Of a stretch of DNA of 64,000 nt, positions 9,204 to 17,242 are shown piece after piece. The notes below the pieces were generated by a model. It was not told the origin of the DNA. It worked only from the letters and a program-made list of their open reading frames with translations, and ran no database searches. The position numbers and the translations under genes are program-made. Each line of letters starts with the position of its first letter. The first letter of the stretch is position 1. This DNA comes from Acetobacterium woodii. GTDB lineage: Bacteria; Bacillota; Clostridia; Eubacteriales; Eubacteriaceae. Where the stretch lies: assembly GCA_016213825.1 (NCBI GenBank), contig JACQZP010000027.1, positions 307,056 to 371,055 on the forward strand, given 5' to 3'.

Positions 9204-9698
9204 TTAATATTTAATGAAACTTGTTCCGGGAACGCCGCAGATAGCGCATTTATCAGGTACTGCTTTTTCAATATTGCCGCATAAAGGGCAGAGATAGTAG
9301 AATATTTCTTCGGTCTGATCAAGATTTTCTAAGGCTTCCTGATACAGCTTTGCATGAACAGCTTCAGCCTTCATTGCAAAGGTAAAGGTTTTGATGGCTT
9401 CCTTATTGCCTTCAGCTTCGGCTTCTTTTAAGAAATCAGGATACATTTCGGTATATTCATGGGTTTCACCAGCTACAGCATCTTTAAGGTTTTCGACGGT
9501 GGTGTCAATTTTTCCGGCCACTTCAAAATGTTTCAGGGCATGTAAGGTTTCAGCATCCGCAGCTGCTTTAAATAATTTAGCAGCATTTACCTTGCCATCA
9601 GCCTCAGCCTTTTTTGAATAAGCGGTATATTTTCGGTTTGCCTGGGACTCTCCGGCGAACGCCGCCATCAGATTGTTAAGTGTTTTTGATTTTGCCAT
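9204..9698 (-). CDS. rbr: Rubrerythrin
   Basis: A 164-residue non-haem iron protein that reduces hydrogen peroxide in anaerobes. The N-terminal ferritin-like four-helix domain carries the diiron ligands in repeated ExxH patterns (AGESQANRKY, AETLHALKH, GETHEYTEMY, KAEAVHAKLY). The C-terminal rubredoxin-like domain has two CxxC pairs, CPLC and CAIC, which bind one iron. Length and order match classic rubrerythrin. The start ATG has GGAGG six bases upstream. It is a single-gene unit, closed by the shared terminator at its 3' end; electrons would come from rubredoxin or a related carrier. Confidence 0.95.
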   Translation of the reverse strand: MAKSKTLNNLMAAFAGESQANRKYTAYSKKAEADGKVNAAKLFKAAADAETLHALKHFEVAGKIDTTVENLKDAVAGETHEYTEMYPDFLKEAEAEGNKEAIKTFTFAMKAEAVHAKLYQEALENLDQTEEIFYYLCPLCGNIEKAVPDKCAICGVPGTSFIKY

Positions 9699-10027
9699 TT
9701 GTTTTCCTCCATATTTTTATAAAATTTGATTTGTAATGTAAAAAGTGGTTATGATAAATGATTATCTGTTTTAGAAATTTGAAAAAATTAACCGACTATC
9801 AAATTAGATACCCATAAATCCAACATCTAATCAAAGATAGAGAATGACGAAACTGCTAAATGAAATAACTATCAAACAATAACCATTATAAATAAGATAG
9901 CATAAAAAATAACTCATGTCAATTAAATTTACGAAAAAATAAGACAATTCCATAAAAAGTTAACAGCGCCATGAGAAAGAAATCTTTTTTAAAACACAAA
10001 AGCCGAGGATATTATCCTCGGCTTTTG
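9699..10027 (-). promoter_or_regulatory. Rubrerythrin upstream region with possible PerR-like box
   Basis: This 329-base gap holds no gene. On the minus strand TTTACA followed by TATAAA about 15-16 bases later could be the rubrerythrin promoter. Just upstream of it, at 9753-9766, is the near-palindrome GATAAATGATTATC, which partly matches the 7-1-7 PerR box TTATAAT-N-ATTATAA (about two thirds of positions). PerR control of rubrerythrin is known in clostridia; its use here is inference. Confidence 0.3.
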
Positions 10028-10028
10028 T
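9997..10028 (-). terminator. Rho-independent terminator of the (p)ppGpp synthetase gene
   Basis: AAAAGCCGAGGAT pairs with ATCCTCGGCTTTT around a tight loop, giving a 13-bp stem. Read on the minus strand it comes directly after the stop codon and continues into T-rich sequence. Confidence 0.85.
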
Positions 10029-10696
10029 TAAAATTCAGCACACTCTTCAGATTTGATTTCCTTATAAATAGTCTGCATTTCCTCATCCAGACGGGTGATC
10101 GATTCGGCACAATATTTAAGGCGTTCTCGGAGGCCTTCAGACATATCGCTTTGCCCCTTATACTTCAATTGATGTTCGAGACTGGCCCAAAAATCCATGG
10201 CAATGGTTCGAATTTGAATTTCAACCGCAATGGATTCGGTTCGTTCAGCCAGAAAAATAGGTACCAGGACAATCAGATGAAGGCTACGATAGCCGTTTTT
10301 CTTGGGTTCGGTGATATAATCGTTTTTTCGGACAAGGGTGATATCATCCTGACGAAGCAAGAGATTGGCAATCCGATTAATGTCGTTCAGATAGTTACAG
10401 ATCACCCGGACACCGGCGATGTCGGTTAAATTTTTGCGGATATTATCAGCAGTAATTTCCAGTCCTTTTTTTTGCATTTTTTCGGCAATACTCTGAGGTG
10501 ATTTTAGACGGTATTCCATATGGTGAATGGGATTGTGGTCGTATCTGGCCTGGAATTCTTCATCCAGTATTTCAAGTTTGGTTTTAATTTCTTTAATGGC
10601 AGCCCGATAAACCTGCTGTTGCAGGATAAACTCCTTTAGACTTCCGTTAATGTCCAAATCGTCAGAAAAGGGCATTTCTGTTGAATTAATTTGCAT
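10028..10696 (-). CDS. relQ: Small (p)ppGpp synthetase, RelQ/YjbM type
   Basis: A 222-residue stand-alone RelA/SpoT synthetase domain with no hydrolase (HD) domain and no ACT/TGS regulatory part, which is the RelQ/RelP small alarmone synthetase architecture. Visible motifs: IHHMEYRLKSPQSIAEKM (substrate region), DIAGVRVICNYLNDI, KKNGYRSLHLIV and the EIQIRT strand with a following FWASLEHQLKYK. It would transfer pyrophosphate from ATP to GDP or GTP. The C-terminal helix region favours RelQ over RelP, with moderate certainty. The ribosome binding site is weak. A strong terminator follows. Confidence 0.88.
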   Translation of the reverse strand: MQINSTEMPFSDDLDINGSLKEFILQQQVYRAAIKEIKTKLEILDEEFQARYDHNPIHHMEYRLKSPQSIAEKMQKKGLEITADNIRKNLTDIAGVRVICNYLNDINRIANLLLRQDDITLVRKNDYITEPKKNGYRSLHLIVLVPIFLAERTESIAVEIQIRTIAMDFWASLEHQLKYKGQSDMSEGLRERLKYCAESITRLDEEMQTIYKEIKSEECAEF

Positions 10697-11055
10697 CGTT
10701 TTGCATTACTTTTTATTAATTGCGATAAAAAGTACCTTTCTTTCGTTTTATTGGAATAAGTTCAGGGGTATGTGTTTTTATTCCAGAAACCGGATCAATT
10801 AATTTAATTAGGATAAACTCCACAATTTTATATTTTAGACGTTAAACCTTAAGTGGCGCATAAATTGAATAAGGTTAAGGGTGTTTAATTCAATAATTTG
10901 GCGGATAAAATTGAATGTTCCAGGTAATTTATGGTCGTATCTGTTTAGTATCATAAAAACATTTGCTTTGGTAAGAAGTTATTCACTTGATTAAATTTGA
11001 GATACTCGGGTAAGAAATTAGAAAGAAATGGAAAATCAAGAAAGGAAATACTGTC
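10697..11055. other. Divergent intergenic region, no gene seen
   Basis: This 359-base AT-rich gap lies between two divergent genes. GTTTAA (10883-10888) and GGATAA (10903-10908), 14 bases apart, faintly resemble a general-stress sigma-B type promoter on the plus strand, but the second element is a poor match and the sigma factor's presence is unknown. No RNA gene or clear operator was recognised. Confidence 0.3.
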
Positions 11056-11313
11056 ATGAATATTGGATTTTTTACATGGATCATTCTGGGCGGTTTAGCC
11101 GGCTGGATTGCGAGTATGTTTACAAAAAACAATGGTAATATGGGTTTGATTAAAAATATTATTGTCGGGATTCTGGGAGCAGTGGTCGGTGGCAAAATAT
11201 TTGAATGGTTTGGAAGTACCGGCGTAACCGGTTTTAATTTATGGAGTATTTTTGTTGCTGTTGTAGGAGCAATTATTCTGCTGGTTATTATCAATCTGTT
11301 TACCAAAAAATAA
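11056..11313 (+). CDS. GlsB/YeaQ/YmgE family stress membrane protein
   Basis: An 85-residue protein with three hydrophobic helices and the family's glycine-rich pattern: IILGGLAGWIASMF near the start, IIVGILGAVVGG in the middle, and a last helix ending in a short basic tail. Size and pattern match the so-called transglycosylase-associated (GlsB/YeaQ) family, small membrane proteins linked to envelope or general stress whose biochemical role is unknown. The ATG is preceded by AAAGGAAATACTGTC, a usable binding site. It appears to be transcribed alone and ends at a hairpin shared with the convergent Fe-S gene. Confidence 0.88.
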   Translation: MNIGFFTWIILGGLAGWIASMFTKNNGNMGLIKNIIVGILGAVVGGKIFEWFGSTGVTGFNLWSIFVAVVGAIILLVIINLFTKK

Positions 11314-11316
11314 TTT

Positions 11317-11365
11317 GGCAAAAAAGAGTGAAGCCGCTTCGAAACTGGAGCGGCTTCACCAATGT
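11317..11365. terminator. Terminator between convergent genes
   Basis: GTGAAGCCGCT (from 11328) pairs with AGCGGCTTCAC (to 11358). The run of A to its left gives a strong T-run on the minus strand, so it mainly ends the Fe-S gene, and it can also stop the plus-strand gene. Confidence 0.82.
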
Positions 11366-11378
11366 TTTGAGGATACTA

Positions 11379-12644
11379 TTAATTATTCTGTTTGATAAGC
11401 TTTTCTAAATAGACAGATCGCATCTGTTGACTAGCCATTGCTTTTTTGATTGGCGGCATTTTAAGAATGGCGGACAGGATGGCAGCCATGGCCCGGTGGC
11501 TAAACAAGGCCTTGTTATCAAAGATCAATTCCTGAAGCTGGCCTTTTTCGATGGCCATCAATACCACCCGATGAACAGAGGTGGAGGGCGTGATCACTTT
11601 TCGCTCAACACTTTTCAGCAGGATACTTTTATTTGGACAGGCGCGGGCACAAAGGCCACAGCCAAGGCAAATATTTTCATCAATAATGGGAATCTTTTTC
11701 CCCTGAATTTCCTGCATTTGGATGACCTCGATCTGACATGCTTTTTCACACTTCCCGCAACCAATACAGGTGTCTGCATTTAGGGTTGGTAAAAAACCCG
11801 AAGTTTCCACCGGGTGGAGGTTGCCAAATTTTTTTGTGGCAACCAGGGCTTCACAGCAGCACCCGCAACAGTTGCAGATAAAAGAGACATCATTTCGCAC
11901 GTTTTCGCCACATTGGATCAGATTGTATTCATAGGCTTTGTGTAGGATCTCCATACCTTCAGACACATCCACTTTGCGAGCAAAATCGTGACGGATTAAG
12001 ACATCTGCTGTGCCACCAAAGGTCATACAAATATCATCAACCGGGGCATGACAGTTTTTCCCGACATGCGCCATCTTATGGCGACAATAGCACATGCTGA
12101 TGCCAATGTGATCGGTGGTTTTGATCACCTGACTGGCCCGTTCAAAATCCAGAATTTGAACCTTGTTATCGGCGGCCAAAACACTTTCGTTCACAAATAC
12201 CCGGCCAAGGCGGGTTTCGGTGCTGAAAAAAAGTTCTTTCACAAAATCTTCTTCAACATTCATATATTGATAAAATAATTCACCTAAAAGCGCTTGATTA
12301 ATATCATTTCGTGTTCGCATCATGGAAAACTCCAGAAACCCAGCCATCGGTGGCGGGAGAAGATAACGAGTTCCTTCATTGCTGTTAAAATCCATCAAAA
12401 CGCAGCGAGAGCAAAGCTCATCCAGAATTTTTTGGGCTTCGCTTTCGGTCATATGCCAGATGTTAGCAGCTTTTTTGGTGGTGAAAGGTTGGATTGGCAG
12501 TTGTGCCACCAGGGTCGCTTCTTTTTCAGAAAAAAGGATGGCAAGAATTTTATATAAGGTGTCTGAAGCCGGAGCGCCCTGGGGGAAGCGGTTCAGTCTT
12601 TCCTCTAAACTTTTATAAGCAGATTTGGCTAAGACATGGGACAT
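11379..12644 (-). CDS. Multi-cluster Fe-S protein with winged-helix-like N-terminus
   Basis: A 421-residue cytoplasmic protein. Residues ~20-115 look like a winged-helix domain (KILAILFSEKEATLVAQLP, then AANIWHMTESEAQKILDEL). The middle carries a cysteine/histidine set CYCRHKMAHVGKNCH and, further on, CNCCGCCCE. The end holds two classic 4Fe-4S ferredoxin motifs, CIGCGKCEKAC and CLGCGLCARACP. AAAGGAGGT sits ideally before the ATG. The ferredoxin part argues for electron transfer; the N-terminal fold and the cysteine-rich middle suggest a redox-sensing or cofactor-handling role. No partner gene is adjacent. The family occurs in anaerobes as a 4Fe-4S binding protein; I do not know its substrate. 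Confidence 0.85.
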   Translation of the reverse strand: MSHVLAKSAYKSLEERLNRFPQGAPASDTLYKILAILFSEKEATLVAQLPIQPFTTKKAANIWHMTESEAQKILDELCSRCVLMDFNSNEGTRYLLPPPMAGFLEFSMMRTRNDINQALLGELFYQYMNVEEDFVKELFFSTETRLGRVFVNESVLAADNKVQILDFERASQVIKTTDHIGISMCYCRHKMAHVGKNCHAPVDDICMTFGGTADVLIRHDFARKVDVSEGMEILHKAYEYNLIQCGENVRNDVSFICNCCGCCCEALVATKKFGNLHPVETSGFLPTLNADTCIGCGKCEKACQIEVIQMQEIQGKKIPIIDENICLGCGLCARACPNKSILLKSVERKVITPSTSVHRVVLMAIEKGQLQELIFDNKALFSHRAMAAILSAILKMPPIKKAMASQQMRSVYLEKLIKQNN

Positions 12645-12814
12645 GGGTGACCTCCTTTGGATACATAGCTTTGATGATATATTATACCATCAATTAGAAA
12701 AAATCCCTAGAAACGGAGATTCGAAATAAAAAAACACTAAAATTCATAACCCAATCACATAACAATCACTTTAGGGCGATATGATACTGACAATAAATAA
12801 AGGAGGTCAGACAT

Positions 12815-13873
12815 ATGAAACCTATCGTGATTATCCCCGCATTAAATCCTGATGAAAAGTTAATCACTTTAGTTGAGAAATTGAAAGCATTCGATTTAAA
12901 AACTATTGTTATAAATGATGGTAGTTCACCTGGGTATGAACTTATTTTTGATATATTAAGAGAAAAACTGGACTGTGACGTTTGTTCACATTCGATCAAT
13001 ATGGGAAAAGGGGTGGCCCTAAAAACAGGGATTGCCCATGCGGCGAAAGTCTATCCCGATGCCAGCGGCTATGTTACCGCAGATGCAGATGGACAGCATG
13101 CTCCCAAAGATATTTTGAAAATAGCGACGATGTTGGAAGAGAACCCGGACAACCTCATTCTCGGAACTCGAAATTTTAATAATGACAGTATCCCGTTTAA
13201 AAGCAAATGGGGGAATCGGATTACCTCTTTTGCGTATCTATTAAGCACTGGTCAAAAATGCCCGGATACTCAAACTGGTTTAAGAGGAATGCCCAAAGGA
13301 ATGACCAAAGTATTGCTGGAGATTCCCGGGGATCGTTATGAGTACGAAATGAATGTCTTGCTGGAAGTTGGAAAAAAAAGGGTGCCTTTTGTTGAAGTAC
13401 CGATTGAAACCATCTATATGAATGGCAATGAGTCTTCTCATTTTCATGCGATTAAGGACTCTGCCCGGATTTATTTAAATATTTTAAAATTCAGTTTATC
13501 CTCCTTTATTTCGGCAATTGTTGATAACTCGTTATTCACATTACTGATGGCAATCGCTTTTGGATCGACTTCCATGGGTATCTTGGAAGCAACCATCATT
13601 TCTCGGGTGCTGTCTGGGGGCGTCAATTTTATGCTCAATAAACATTGGGTATTCGAAAATAATAGCCGAGAAGGCAAAGACGCACTGTTGTATGCGATCC
13701 TCTTTGTCAGTCAGATGATCTTGAGTTGGTTCTTTGTTTCAAGTTTAAGTAGCCTGCCAATCCATCTTACCATTGTGAAAATATTTGTTGATTCCTGTTT
13801 GTTCTTTGGCAGTTATTTTATTCAGAAGAATTTTATTTTCAGCGATCAACGAAAGGGGTATCATATTAAATGA
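12815..13873 (+). CDS. GT2 glycosyltransferase fused to GtrA-like membrane domain
   Basis: A 352-residue protein. The N-terminal ~215 residues are a dolichol-phosphate-mannose-synthase-like GT-A domain: VIIPALNPDEKL, INDGSS, MGKGVALKTGI and the metal-binding DADGQH. The remainder (about 220-350) contains four membrane helices of the GtrA type, ending in KNFIFSDQR, where KHWVFEN and KNFIF are typical GtrA turns. It probably makes a polyprenyl-phosphate-linked sugar and helps move it across the membrane. AAAGGAGG precedes the ATG. The next gene overlaps by four bases (ATGA), so the two are co-translated. Confidence 0.9.
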   Translation: MKPIVIIPALNPDEKLITLVEKLKAFDLKTIVINDGSSPGYELIFDILREKLDCDVCSHSINMGKGVALKTGIAHAAKVYPDASGYVTADADGQHAPKDILKIATMLEENPDNLILGTRNFNNDSIPFKSKWGNRITSFAYLLSTGQKCPDTQTGLRGMPKGMTKVLLEIPGDRYEYEMNVLLEVGKKRVPFVEVPIETIYMNGNESSHFHAIKDSARIYLNILKFSLSSFISAIVDNSLFTLLMAIAFGSTSMGILEATIISRVLSGGVNFMLNKHWVFENNSREGKDALLYAILFVSQMILSWFFVSSLSSLPIHLTIVKIFVDSCLFFGSYFIQKNFIFSDQRKGYHIK

Positions 13874-14766
13874 TCAAATTTTTTTCAAAACCATATCGAT
13901 GGGCAGCAATTTTCGCAGTGCTTTTAATCGGAATGTTTACCTTTGTACTTTTGGATGCCTTTGTACTTCAGAAATCAATGGTTGTCGTAGCATCTGATTC
14001 TGAAACGGTGGCTCAGGAGGTATCTTCAACACCAACTGATCCGGTTATTACCGAAAATTCCTATGCTGATGAAAACATTCAAATTAGCATCGAAACCGTT
14101 CAGAAATATGACTCAACGATTTACGTTGCCGATATTCAAGTGTCGGATCCGGCTTATTTAAAAACAGCTTTTGCAAATAGCACCTATGGACGAAATATTA
14201 AGGCAACAACCTCGGAAATTGCTGCAACTCAAAATGCTATCTTTGCTATTAATGGCGACTATTATGGTTTTCGCGATGCTGGTTATGTTGTCCGTAATGG
14301 GGTAGCGTATCGGGATACGGCCGGAGATGGGGAAGCGTTAGTAATTGATAATGATGGGAATTTTTCAGTAATTGAAGAGAGTCAGGTTAGTCTGGCATCA
14401 TTAAGCAGCAATGCCTGGCAGGTATTATCCTTCGGACCGGGGCTTGTTGAAAATGGACAGGTTGTGGTGGACAGCAGCAGTGAAGTTGGTCAGGCCAAGG
14501 AAAGTAATCCCCGAACCGCTATTGGCCAGATTTCCGAACTGCATTATGTGGTCATTGTTTCAGATGGCCGGACCACTGAAAGTGCGGGACTTTCATTGCT
14601 TCAACTGGCTCAGGAATTCCAGGAAAGAGGTTGCACGACTGCCTATAATTTAGATGGTGGAGGATCATCCACGATGGTCTTTAATGGGGCTATTGTAAAT
14701 AATCCCACTGATGGTAAAAGCGCTGGCGAAAGAGAGGTAAGTGATATTGTCTATTTTGGATATTAA
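13870..14766 (+). CDS. Secreted phosphodiester glycosidase family (NAGPA-domain) protein
   Basis: A 298-residue protein with one N-terminal membrane helix (about 12-36), so it is probably anchored outside. The rest is a NAGPA/phosphodiester glycosidase domain: AIFAINGDYYGFRDAGYVVR, PRTAIGQ, and YNLDGGGSSTMVFNG near the end, which are the hallmark motifs. Known relatives remove a sugar from phosphodiester-linked polymers or carry uncharacterised roles in exopolysaccharide metabolism. Start ATG overlaps the previous stop by four bases. Together with the glycosyltransferase it suggests decoration and trimming of a cell-surface glycopolymer, an inference from context. Confidence 0.88.
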   Translation: MIKFFSKPYRWAAIFAVLLIGMFTFVLLDAFVLQKSMVVVASDSETVAQEVSSTPTDPVITENSYADENIQISIETVQKYDSTIYVADIQVSDPAYLKTAFANSTYGRNIKATTSEIAATQNAIFAINGDYYGFRDAGYVVRNGVAYRDTAGDGEALVIDNDGNFSVIEESQVSLASLSSNAWQVLSFGPGLVENGQVVVDSSSEVGQAKESNPRTAIGQISELHYVVIVSDGRTTESAGLSLLQLAQEFQERGCTTAYNLDGGGSSTMVFNGAIVNNPTDGKSAGEREVSDIVYFGY

Positions 14767-14767
14767 G

Positions 14768-15217
14768 ATGAACGGACAAAAAAATAAAATCCGCAAAACC
14801 ATTGGCGTCTATGCCATCTTATCACTTGTCGCAATTGGGATAAACTTTATCTATGGCCAGTTTGGGCACGGGGTGCATTCGGCAGCGATGACCTGGATGT
14901 TCCTTTATCCTTTGCTAGGGGGCGCTTTATTCTATTTCTTACTGGAACGGCTTAAATCCGGCATGACCCGGTTTGCGCCTTTCCGATTTGGTTATAACAG
15001 CTATAACTCGGGGATTGCAACGCTGACTGTCGGCAGTTTTCTAAAAGGAATTCTCGAAATTGCGGGGACAAACTCGCCATATCTGGTGCTTTTCACCATA
15101 ATAGGTTGGCTCTTCATTGCCGTTGGCGTAATGGTATTTGCTTTATTGTCAGTAAGTCGGAAAAAAAATTCGGCACCCCAAAAAGAAGCACCGGACTATC
15201 ATTCAGTCATTGAGTAG
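14768..15217 (+). CDS. Small membrane protein of unknown function
   Basis: About 149 residues from the ATG at 14768; a GTG at 14741 in the same frame would add nine residues and overlap the glycosidase gene by 26 bases, but its ribosome binding site would be too close. Four hydrophobic helices are visible, starting with TIGVYAILSLVAIGINFIYG and ending with VLFTIIGWLFIAVGVMVFAL, then a charged tail. I do not recognise the family. Its tight position behind the GT2-GtrA and glycosidase genes suggests a part in the same surface-polymer function. Confidence 0.7.
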   Translation: MNGQKNKIRKTIGVYAILSLVAIGINFIYGQFGHGVHSAAMTWMFLYPLLGGALFYFLLERLKSGMTRFAPFRFGYNSYNSGIATLTVGSFLKGILEIAGTNSPYLVLFTIIGWLFIAVGVMVFALLSVSRKKNSAPQKEAPDYHSVIE

Positions 15218-15349
15218 AGCAATTCCAGGGCGGGAATACGACTTAATAATGGCGTAATTGGCTAAGAAAAAATGACAGTCAAAGAAAGACAAGACTGATG
15301 ATAAAATGTTTGGGTGAGTTAAATTAAAAAATATTAACATTTATATCAA

Positions 15350-15394
15350 AAAAGCAAGTGAGTCCTTTTTAAGGAACTCACTTGCTTTTTTAGA
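15350..15394. terminator. Bidirectional terminator
   Basis: AAAGCAAGTGAGTCC pairs with GGAACTCACTTGCTTT (one bulge) around TTTTTAA, flanked by A-run and T-run; it closes the membrane-protein operon and the convergent diguanylate cyclase gene. Confidence 0.88.
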
Positions 15395-15418
15395 TAGCAT
15401 AAAAAGATTATTTGTCGG

Positions 15419-16312
15419 TTAAAACGAAGGGGGCTGTTCCACACCGTTGTCAGGACAGGCCTTGCGACGATTTTTTATTTCATAGAGTTTCTTATCGGCT
15501 TCAATAATAACCTTTTCCAGAAGTTCCTCATCATGCATTTGATATAAACCAAAGCTGGCACTGATGTGAATGATGGCACCGTTATAGTTCATTTCAATGT
15601 TATCCAGAATATGTTTTAATCGGGAAATGATCAAGGAAGCTTCGGCGTAATTGGTATTTGACATCAGTAAGACAAATTCATCCCCACCAAATCGACCAAA
15701 AAGATCAAAAGCTCGGATGCTTTCATTAATGGTTTTGGCCACGGTTTTTAAGACCAGATCCCCGGCGTAGTGGCCATGGGTATCGTTGATCTTTTTGAAT
15801 TTATCAATATCGATCATGGCGATGCAAAGATCAGAATGAAACCGTTTGGATTTGGTGAATTCGACATTGGCCAACTGTTCAAAGTATTGGCGATTATAGA
15901 TCCGGGTCAGCCCGTCTTTTTGGGCTAAATCGCGCATTTGTTGACCCTCTACCTTGTCAGTTACATCCATACAACTGCCAATATAGCCACCGAATTCATG
16001 GTCATCAATAAAATAAGGAACGCCCCGGTCATTGATCCAGCGATAAACACCATCTTTTCGTTTGAGCCGATATTCCATTTCAAAGGATTCCTGTTTGGCA
16101 AAGGCTTCTAAATATATTTTTAGGCACATATCAAAATCCTCGGGATGAACGCCTTCTGCCCAACCGGTACCAACTTCCTGGGCCATGGTTCTGCCGGTAA
16201 AATTGAGCCAGGTGGGGTTAAAGTAATTACACAGGGTATCGGTACCAGCCCGCCAGATCATATTAGGGGATGACTCTACAATGATTCGGTATAGATCATT
16301 ATCCAAGTTCAT
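15419..16312 (-). CDS. PAS-GGDEF diguanylate cyclase
   Basis: A 297-residue soluble protein. Residues ~1-125 are a PAS domain with its PAC extension (PNMIWRAGTD, FEMEYRLKRKDGVYRWINDR). Residues ~130-285 are a GGDEF domain with an intact active-site GGDEF in GRFGGDEFVLLMS and an RxxD inhibitory site (RAFD) five residues before it, so product feedback is expected. It should make cyclic di-GMP from two GTP in response to a ligand or redox cue sensed by PAS. There is no membrane segment. The gene stands alone, 53 bases downstream of the DUF1003 gene on the same strand. Confidence 0.92.
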   Translation of the reverse strand: MNLDNDLYRIIVESSPNMIWRAGTDTLCNYFNPTWLNFTGRTMAQEVGTGWAEGVHPEDFDMCLKIYLEAFAKQESFEMEYRLKRKDGVYRWINDRGVPYFIDDHEFGGYIGSCMDVTDKVEGQQMRDLAQKDGLTRIYNRQYFEQLANVEFTKSKRFHSDLCIAMIDIDKFKKINDTHGHYAGDLVLKTVAKTINESIRAFDLFGRFGGDEFVLLMSNTNYAEASLIISRLKHILDNIEMNYNGAIIHISASFGLYQMHDEELLEKVIIEADKKLYEIKNRRKACPDNGVEQPPSF

Positions 16313-16365
16313 GGAATTACCTCCAAGTTATTTATTAATGTAACATATAAAAAATAGTGGGTTAG

Positions 16366-16881
16366 TCAATTCTCCTTCTCTTCTAAGATATTCAGTCGGT
16401 GGATGATCTCATTTTGATTTTCAATGATATCATCAAGCTTATGGTGAATATCTTCCACAATTATCTCAGCTTTAAGGTTAACCTTGTAGTCGTTTTTGGC
16501 TCGCGAACGATCTTTTTCTTCTTGACGATTTTGGCTCATCATAATAACTGGAGCCTGAATTGCGGCCAGACAGGATAAAATAAGATTGAGGAGAATGAAG
16601 GGATAAACATCGTATGGCTGCGCAAGAAATATGGTGTTAATTAGAACCCAAAATATCAGGGTCATGAAAAACAAAATAATAAAGACCCAACTTCCAGCAA
16701 ATTTCGCAAGTTTGTCGGCCGCTTTCTGACCAAAAGTTAGTTTGCTTTCATGCTCTGTTACGGTATTTCTTGAAATGCTTTCATCCAGAAGTTTGTGTAA
16801 AATTTCTTCTTCTTCGGTGATAATTGCTTCATCTTTTAGAATAATCTTGAGTAATTCCAGTCGACTTTCACTAATTGACAA
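16366..16881 (-). CDS. DUF1003 membrane protein
   Basis: A 171-residue protein with a charged N-terminal part, two adjacent membrane helices (FIILFFMTLIFWVLIN and PFILLNLILSCLAAIQAPVIM) and a C-terminal coiled-coil-like tail ending in HRLNILEEKEN. The pair of helices followed by MMSQNRQEEKDR is the DUF1003 signature. The function of this family is unknown. Its start codon is preceded by a weak AAAGGAG-like site. It may share a transcript with the diguanylate cyclase downstream, as only 53 bases separate them. Confidence 0.85.
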   Translation of the reverse strand: MSISESRLELLKIILKDEAIITEEEEILHKLLDESISRNTVTEHESKLTFGQKAADKLAKFAGSWVFIILFFMTLIFWVLINTIFLAQPYDVYPFILLNLILSCLAAIQAPVIMMSQNRQEEKDRSRAKNDYKVNLKAEIIVEDIHHKLDDIIENQNEIIHRLNILEEKEN

Positions 16882-17242
16882 AAATGCACACTCCTTTTTT
16901 AAAACAGTTATCGGAACACCAGTTTAAATTTTTCTTTATGGCTTATTATATCCTGAGTTTATTATCTTTGCAGTAAAATTTTTGTTTGTAAATTACAGAA
17001 ATTTACTGGAGGATAAAAACATAGCTATTTTATTATGCTAAATTTAATACCCTAAAACAAATTTTTCTATCATGTTCTGATAATGATCTGCATTCTTTAA
17101 GAATAGAACAATATTAAATTACAATGATTAAATTGGCCTTTTAAGGGATTTTTATGCAGAATGCGCTCGCGTTTTATTTGTTTTTTTGATGACCTTATGT
17201 TATCCTTTTAAGTAAACGATACTTTGAAAGAAGAGTGAAGAA
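16882..17242. other. Divergent intergenic region with candidate cax promoter
   Basis: No gene is seen in this 361-base AT-rich gap. On the plus strand TTGTTT (17178-17183) is followed after 17 bases by TATCCT (17201-17206) with a TG extension at 17198-17199, a plausible extended -10 promoter for the exchanger gene. TGATAATGAT near 17080 resembles half a Fur-type box but has no matching second half. Confidence 0.35.

Noticed and set aside
10883..10908. Sigma-B-like GTTTAA-14-GGATAA before the GlsB-like gene
   Set aside because: The second element is a poor match (GGGTAT expected), and it lies about 150 bases from the start; it may be chance in AT-rich DNA.
17075..17100. Fur-like TGATAATGAT sequence before the exchanger gene
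   Set aside because: Only one half of the 7-1-7 palindrome is present, and the gene is a calcium exchanger, not an iron gene.
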